A DNA stretch of 64,000 nucleotides from Faunimonas pinastri (GTDB lineage Bacteria > Pseudomonadota > Alphaproteobacteria > Rhizobiales > Afifellaceae): NCBI RefSeq assembly GCF_900110915.1, contig NZ_FOFG01000003.1, positions 186,001-250,000 of the forward strand. The letters are read 5' to 3'. Below, piece by piece: positions 60,914 to 64,000 of the stretch. The notes under the pieces are model-generated. The model was given only the letters and a program-made list of their open reading frames with translations. It was not told the DNA's origin and did not search any database. Numbering within the stretch: the first letter of the stretch is position 1; each line of letters starts with the position of its first letter. A program made the position numbers and the translations under genes.

Positions 60914-62241
60914 TCGGCCGCGTGAAGTGTGGGAGAGTAGCCCTTGATCTCGGCCATCTTCTCTTCGTAGCCCTCCAGCCAGTCGGTGCCGTAGGGGACC
61001 ACGATGTCGCCGCCGCGCGCGTCCCTGCACAGAGCGGGATTATCGAGCACGTCGGGAAGCTGGCCGGTTTCACGATAGGCCTTGGCGGCGTCCAGCATGA
61101 CCCGCCGCGTCAGGATCACCATGCGGTCGCTGGCGGCCAGGTGCTCCATCGTCCGGTCGACCACGTGGTCCATGCTTTCCTGGATCGCCTGGTCCTGCAG
61201 CGGCACGCCGACGATCCCGGTATAGCTGTCGCCGTTGCGCTGCCATTCCCGGTCGATGCCGTAGTCGTTCGAGGAGTCCTTCACCGGGCGCCAGCGTCCC
61301 TTCCAGTCGGTGGTCGTCGGCAGGTATTCGAGCGGCCGGGCAAGGCCGTCCACGGGCGCGCCGTCCTTGTATCGCAAGCCCTTCTTGCCGCCACCGCTGG
61401 CGCGGCGCAGATCGATGTTGAAGATCATCGTCGAGGTGTCGTCGATCGGGACCCAGGCGTTGGCGGTCACGTTCTCGTCCAGCGATCCGGACGGGTAGGT
61501 CACCCAGAACGGGAAGATATAGCTGGCAAAGCGGTGATGCTCGGTGCCCTCGTAGGCGTTGCGCTGGGCCGAATACATCGTTCCGAAGGGCATGACCGAG
61601 ACGTTGATCTTGGGTGCCTTCTCGGTGACGGTGAATGCCTCGGGATCGCTCAGGTCCAGCTTGTCGCCGTCGATGCCGCCGACATGCAGGAAGCCCAGAT
61701 GCGAGGTGTCGATATCGCCTTCCAGCGCCTGCATGTAATTGCAGTCGCGATGCGTCAGAGCGATGTTCCGGTCGTCGCCGTCGCCCATGATCGCCTCGAG
61801 TTCGGGCAGTTCCGGCGGGTTTTCCTGACGCTCGCCCATATAGGCGAAGACCAACCCGCCGGATTCCCTGACGCGGTAGGCGTAGGCGGGCGTGCCGGCC
61901 GGATATTTCGACTTGTCTTCGAGGTTCGGCTGATCGAGGCACTTGCCGGTCACGTCGAACTTCCAGCCGTGGTAGGCGCAGCGGATGCCGCCAAGCTCGT
62001 TGCGCCCGAAGAACAGGGAAGCGCAGCGGTGCGGGCAGCGATGGTCGAAGATGCCGACCCGGCCTTCGGTATCGCGGAAGCCGATCAGCTTCTCGCCCAG
62101 GATCATCAGCCGCACGGGATCCCCGTCGGCCTTGAGCTCCGAAGACAGGCATACCGGCAGCCAGAACTGGCGAAAGAAGTCGCCCATGAGAGTGCCCCGG
62201 CCGACGCGGACGAGCTGTTCGTTTTCCTCGGCGTTGATCAT
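60910..62241 (-). CDS. Rieske non-haem iron oxygenase, large subunit (phthalate 4,5-dioxygenase family)
   Basis: Cytoplasmic oxygenase of 443 residues. The Rieske [2Fe-2S] ligands are Cys69/His71 (CPHRCASLF) and Cys88/His91 (CAYHGWKF). The mononuclear iron site has His181 and His186 in DTSHLGFLH, with Asp178 as the likely electron bridge. Length and layout match the phthalate/phenoxybenzoate group of aromatic dioxygenases and O-demethylases. It is followed by its reductase and preceded, 9 bases away, by a nitrilase-family gene. An aromatic acid, perhaps produced from a nitrile or amide, is a reasonable but unproven substrate. Confidence 0.93.
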   Translation of the reverse strand: MINAEENEQLVRVGRGTLMGDFFRQFWLPVCLSSELKADGDPVRLMILGEKLIGFRDTEGRVGIFDHRCPHRCASLFFGRNELGGIRCAYHGWKFDVTGKCLDQPNLEDKSKYPAGTPAYAYRVRESGGLVFAYMGERQENPPELPELEAIMGDGDDRNIALTHRDCNYMQALEGDIDTSHLGFLHVGGIDGDKLDLSDPEAFTVTEKAPKINVSVMPFGTMYSAQRNAYEGTEHHRFASYIFPFWVTYPSGSLDENVTANAWVPIDDTSTMIFNIDLRRASGGGKKGLRYKDGAPVDGLARPLEYLPTTTDWKGRWRPVKDSSNDYGIDREWQRNGDSYTGIVGVPLQDQAIQESMDHVVDRTMEHLAASDRMVILTRRVMLDAAKAYRETGQLPDVLDNPALCRDARGGDIVVPYGTDWLEGYEEKMAEIKGYSPTLHAAE

Positions 62242-62250
62242 CCTGCTCTC

Positions 62251-63324
62251 CTAGTGTGCGTGCTCGACAACCAGTTCGGCGACACCCGCCGGAAGCGGCT
62301 CGAGGATGCCGGCGCGTTCCATGTTGCGGCGGGAAATGTCGATGGCGGCGCGCGTTTCGGCGACGTCGGCCATGGGTGCGTCGAGGAAGTAGTTCGGCGG
62401 ATAGAAGCGCGCCGCGGCGTAATACGGCGCGTACATCTCGTAGCGGGCGCGCAGCAGCGTGTTGCCGAGGCCGGTATCGGTGCGCCGGTCTCGGCGCAGT
62501 TTCTCGATATCGATCAGCGCGGTCACGCCGATGCTCTCCTCGGCGTCCTCCTGGAAGGCGAGGGTCTCGCCATGGTGGTCGAGGATGTGCGAGCGGCCGC
62601 CGAGATGCTTGTTGTCCGGCGAGAAACCGATCGGCCCGGCAACGTTGGCGCTGATGAGGTACATCATGTTCTCGGTGCAGCGGAGGAGCTTGGCTGCTTC
62701 CTGCCGCTCGGTGCGCAGCGAATTCGTCGGGTGCAGGATCACCTCGGCGCCCTGCATCATCATGATGCGTGCCGCTTCCGGGATGTTGATCTCGCCGCAG
62801 GGGATCATGCAGAGCCGGCCGAGCTCGGTGTCGACGACCGGAAAGACCTTCTCCTTCGGCGTCGCTTCAAGATAGGCGCCCATGAAGTCGTGCACGGAGG
62901 GGAAGGCGGCGGTGTTGAGCCGGCGGTAATTGGCGATGACCTCGCCGGTCCGGTCGATGAGGAAGGAGCTGTTGAAGTAGCGCCCCGGCCATTCGGGCGC
63001 CGCCTCGAACATGTTGCCCGCGATGAAGATGCCTTCGCGCTTCGCCAGCGCCTGCAGCGGTTCGGTCAGCGGGCCGGGGATCGAGGAGCAGGCGCGCGCG
63101 ATCCATTCCCGCACCTTCATGTGAAGCGGCGGGCCCTGCATCGCGAATTCGGGGAAGACCACCAGATCCGGCTTCTCGGAAGAGGCGCACGCCTTTTCGA
63201 TCAAGCCGACAAGGCGATCGAGGTTGCGCTGGATGACTTCCTTGGCGGCCTGATCGTCCGGCGCCTGCGACGCGCGCTCGCTCCGCATCTGGATGCTGGT
63301 TGCCCGCCAGGGTGAAAGAACCAT
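62251..63324 (-). CDS. Nitrilase/carbon-nitrogen hydrolase family protein
   Basis: Cytoplasmic hydrolase of 357 residues acting on a nitrile, amide or carbamoyl group. The catalytic Glu is in LVVFPEFAMQG and the nucleophile Cys in MIPCGEINIPEAAR. The catalytic Lys, normally in a YRK motif, is replaced by Arg in NYRRLNT. The substitution is conservative but uncommon and may change or abolish activity. ATG 63324 is chosen for GAGGAAG ahead of it. It heads the minus-strand operon with the Rieske oxygenase and reductase and is divergent from the GntR regulator, with GGTATACC sites between. Confidence 0.88.
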   Translation of the reverse strand: MVLSPWRATSIQMRSERASQAPDDQAAKEVIQRNLDRLVGLIEKACASSEKPDLVVFPEFAMQGPPLHMKVREWIARACSSIPGPLTEPLQALAKREGIFIAGNMFEAAPEWPGRYFNSSFLIDRTGEVIANYRRLNTAAFPSVHDFMGAYLEATPKEKVFPVVDTELGRLCMIPCGEINIPEAARIMMMQGAEVILHPTNSLRTERQEAAKLLRCTENMMYLISANVAGPIGFSPDNKHLGGRSHILDHHGETLAFQEDAEESIGVTALIDIEKLRRDRRTDTGLGNTLLRARYEMYAPYYAAARFYPPNYFLDAPMADVAETRAAIDISRRNMERAGILEPLPAGVAELVVEHAH

Positions 63325-63361
63325 TGTTCGCTTCCTCACACATGCGGCGCTTGAACGCCAC

Positions 63362-63371
63362 TGGTATACCA
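63362..63371. promoter_or_regulatory. GntR-type operator, site 1
   Basis: TGGTATACCA is a perfect 10-bp palindrome, the typical form of GntR/FadR-subfamily operators. It lies 38 bp upstream of the nitrilase start, in position to control the minus-strand operon. The core GGTATACC recurs at 63497-63504. Confidence 0.65.
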
Positions 63372-63496
63372 AGAAGTGTGAGTGAAGCGACGGGCGATTG
63401 CAAGCCCCTCGAGAGCGAAGTTGCTGAAAAACGCGGCGAAGCTTCCGGGTGCCTACGAATAGATCATTGTAGTCGTCGGCAAAAAGCGGAGGCTCA

Positions 63497-63504
63497 GGTA
63501 TACC
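63497..63504. promoter_or_regulatory. GntR-type operator, site 2
   Basis: GGTATACC, flanked by A on both sides, repeats the core of site 1 134 bp away and about 65 bp before the regulator's start. The pair suggests autoregulation and control of the divergent nitrilase/oxygenase operon by the FCD regulator at 63567. Confidence 0.6.
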
Positions 63505-63566
63505 AAAGGCTTTCCTTGCCCTCGGCATATGGCTATCCCAAATGCTTGAGCACTCGGGAGATCCTT

Positions 63567-64000
63567 TTGGGCGAAGTCGCTGACGTGTCGGACGACGCAG
63601 GCCAGGCAGCAGTGGAGCGGCAGAGCCTCACCGCGAAGGTCTACGAACAACTGACCGATCTCCTGATCCGCGGCGAGTTGCGGCCGGGCGATGTCATCAC
63701 CGAACGGCGCATGGCCGAGCAGCTCAACGCTTCGCGCACGCCGATCCGGGAGGCGCTGGGACGGCTGGAAGCGGAAGGGCTGGTGTTCAAGCAGCCGACG
63801 CGCGGAGTGACTGTCAGTCCGTTCTCGACGGAAGCCTTCGTCGATATCCTGAATGTCAGGCAATTGCTGGAAGCCGAAGCCGCGAGGCTGGCGGCGGGGA
63901 ACATTCCCAAGCCGCGTCTCGACGAGATCCGCACGACCCTGAGCCGGATCGCAGCTGCCAGGCAGCCGACCCTCAGCGAGATCTGGGAGGCCGACGACCT
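63567..64000 (+). CDS. GntR-family (FCD) transcriptional regulator, 5' part
   Basis: The gene runs off the right edge; about 144 codons are present. The winged helix is clear (SLTAKVYEQLTDLL, RPGDVITERRMAEQLNASRTPIREALGRLEAEGLV), followed by the first helices of an FCD ligand-binding domain (ILNVRQLLEAEAARLAAG). The start is TTG at 63567, preceded at 6 bases by GGGAG; GTG codons at 63585 and 63612 are later options without a comparable site. It is divergent from the nitrilase/oxygenase operon and probably represses it until an aromatic or carboxylic effector binds. Confidence 0.88.
   Translation, partial: MGEVADVSDDAGQAAVERQSLTAKVYEQLTDLLIRGELRPGDVITERRMAEQLNASRTPIREALGRLEAEGLVFKQPTRGVTVSPFSTEAFVDILNVRQLLEAEAARLAAGNIPKPRLDEIRTTLSRIAAARQPTLSEIWEADD

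Overview
The window is about 64 kb of GC-rich DNA from a heterotrophic alphaproteobacterium, probably of the Hyphomicrobiales (Rhizobiales). This is judged from the density of CUT1/CUT2 sugar ABC importers, the single-domain FrcA-like ATPase, the LacI/IclR/RpiR/GntR regulators and the compact ATGA-coupled operons. No rRNA, tRNA, CRISPR array, insertion sequence, phage gene or replication gene was seen. Nearly every gene concerns uptake or breakdown of small organic molecules, so this looks like an accessory catabolic region of a chromosome or megaplasmid.

Layout. 1-1137 (+): the end of a CUT1 sugar importer operon. 10446-1385 (-): a long operon with a DHDPS-family lyase, an enolase-superfamily dehydratase, a CUT1 importer (binding protein, two permeases, MalK/UgpC-type ATPase), an SDR dehydrogenase/epimerase and an IclR regulator fused to an SMP-30 lactonase. 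The set fits uronate, aldonate or aldarate catabolism. 10499-11712 has no recognisable gene. 15227-11713 (-): periplasmic sugar-binding protein, class II aldolase and FGGY kinase. Divergent from it, 15383-21687 (+): RpiR-type regulator, CUT2 importer, allantoinase (puuE) and ureidoglycolate lyase (allA).

21972-39163 is the most unusual part. It has three CUT2-type binding proteins, two permease/ATPase sets, two closely related LacI regulators and four GctA/GctB-like (class I CoA-transferase fold) subunit pairs. Only one pair keeps the transferase glutamate in its B subunit. The other three lack it and instead carry a glutamate in the A subunit, a reciprocal pattern resembling IpdAB ring-opening hydrolases. 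LacI-type palindromes with an A-rich/CG/T-rich core lie before four transcription units here and in the next block.

39305-48670 is a divergent block: class III CoA-transferase, MHS-family symporter and MaoC-type hydratase on the minus strand; acetolactate-synthase-like TPP enzyme, aldehyde dehydrogenase, DhaK and DhaL on the plus strand. Two pairs of LacI-type sites, each with 14 bp between centres, lie between the arms. I infer that 21972-48670 is one regulon feeding sugar-like or cyclic substrates through CoA thioesters towards triose phosphates.

49169-56019 (+): proline-iminopeptidase-like hydrolase with a complete five-gene dipeptide-type ABC importer. 56180-56410 (-): remnant of a GntR/FCD regulator. 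56523-59587 (+): taurine/nitrate/aromatic-type ABC importer. 63324-59867 (-): nitrilase-family hydrolase, Rieske oxygenase and its reductase. 63567 to the right edge (+): the start of a GntR/FCD regulator, with two GGTATACC palindromes between it and the nitrilase gene.
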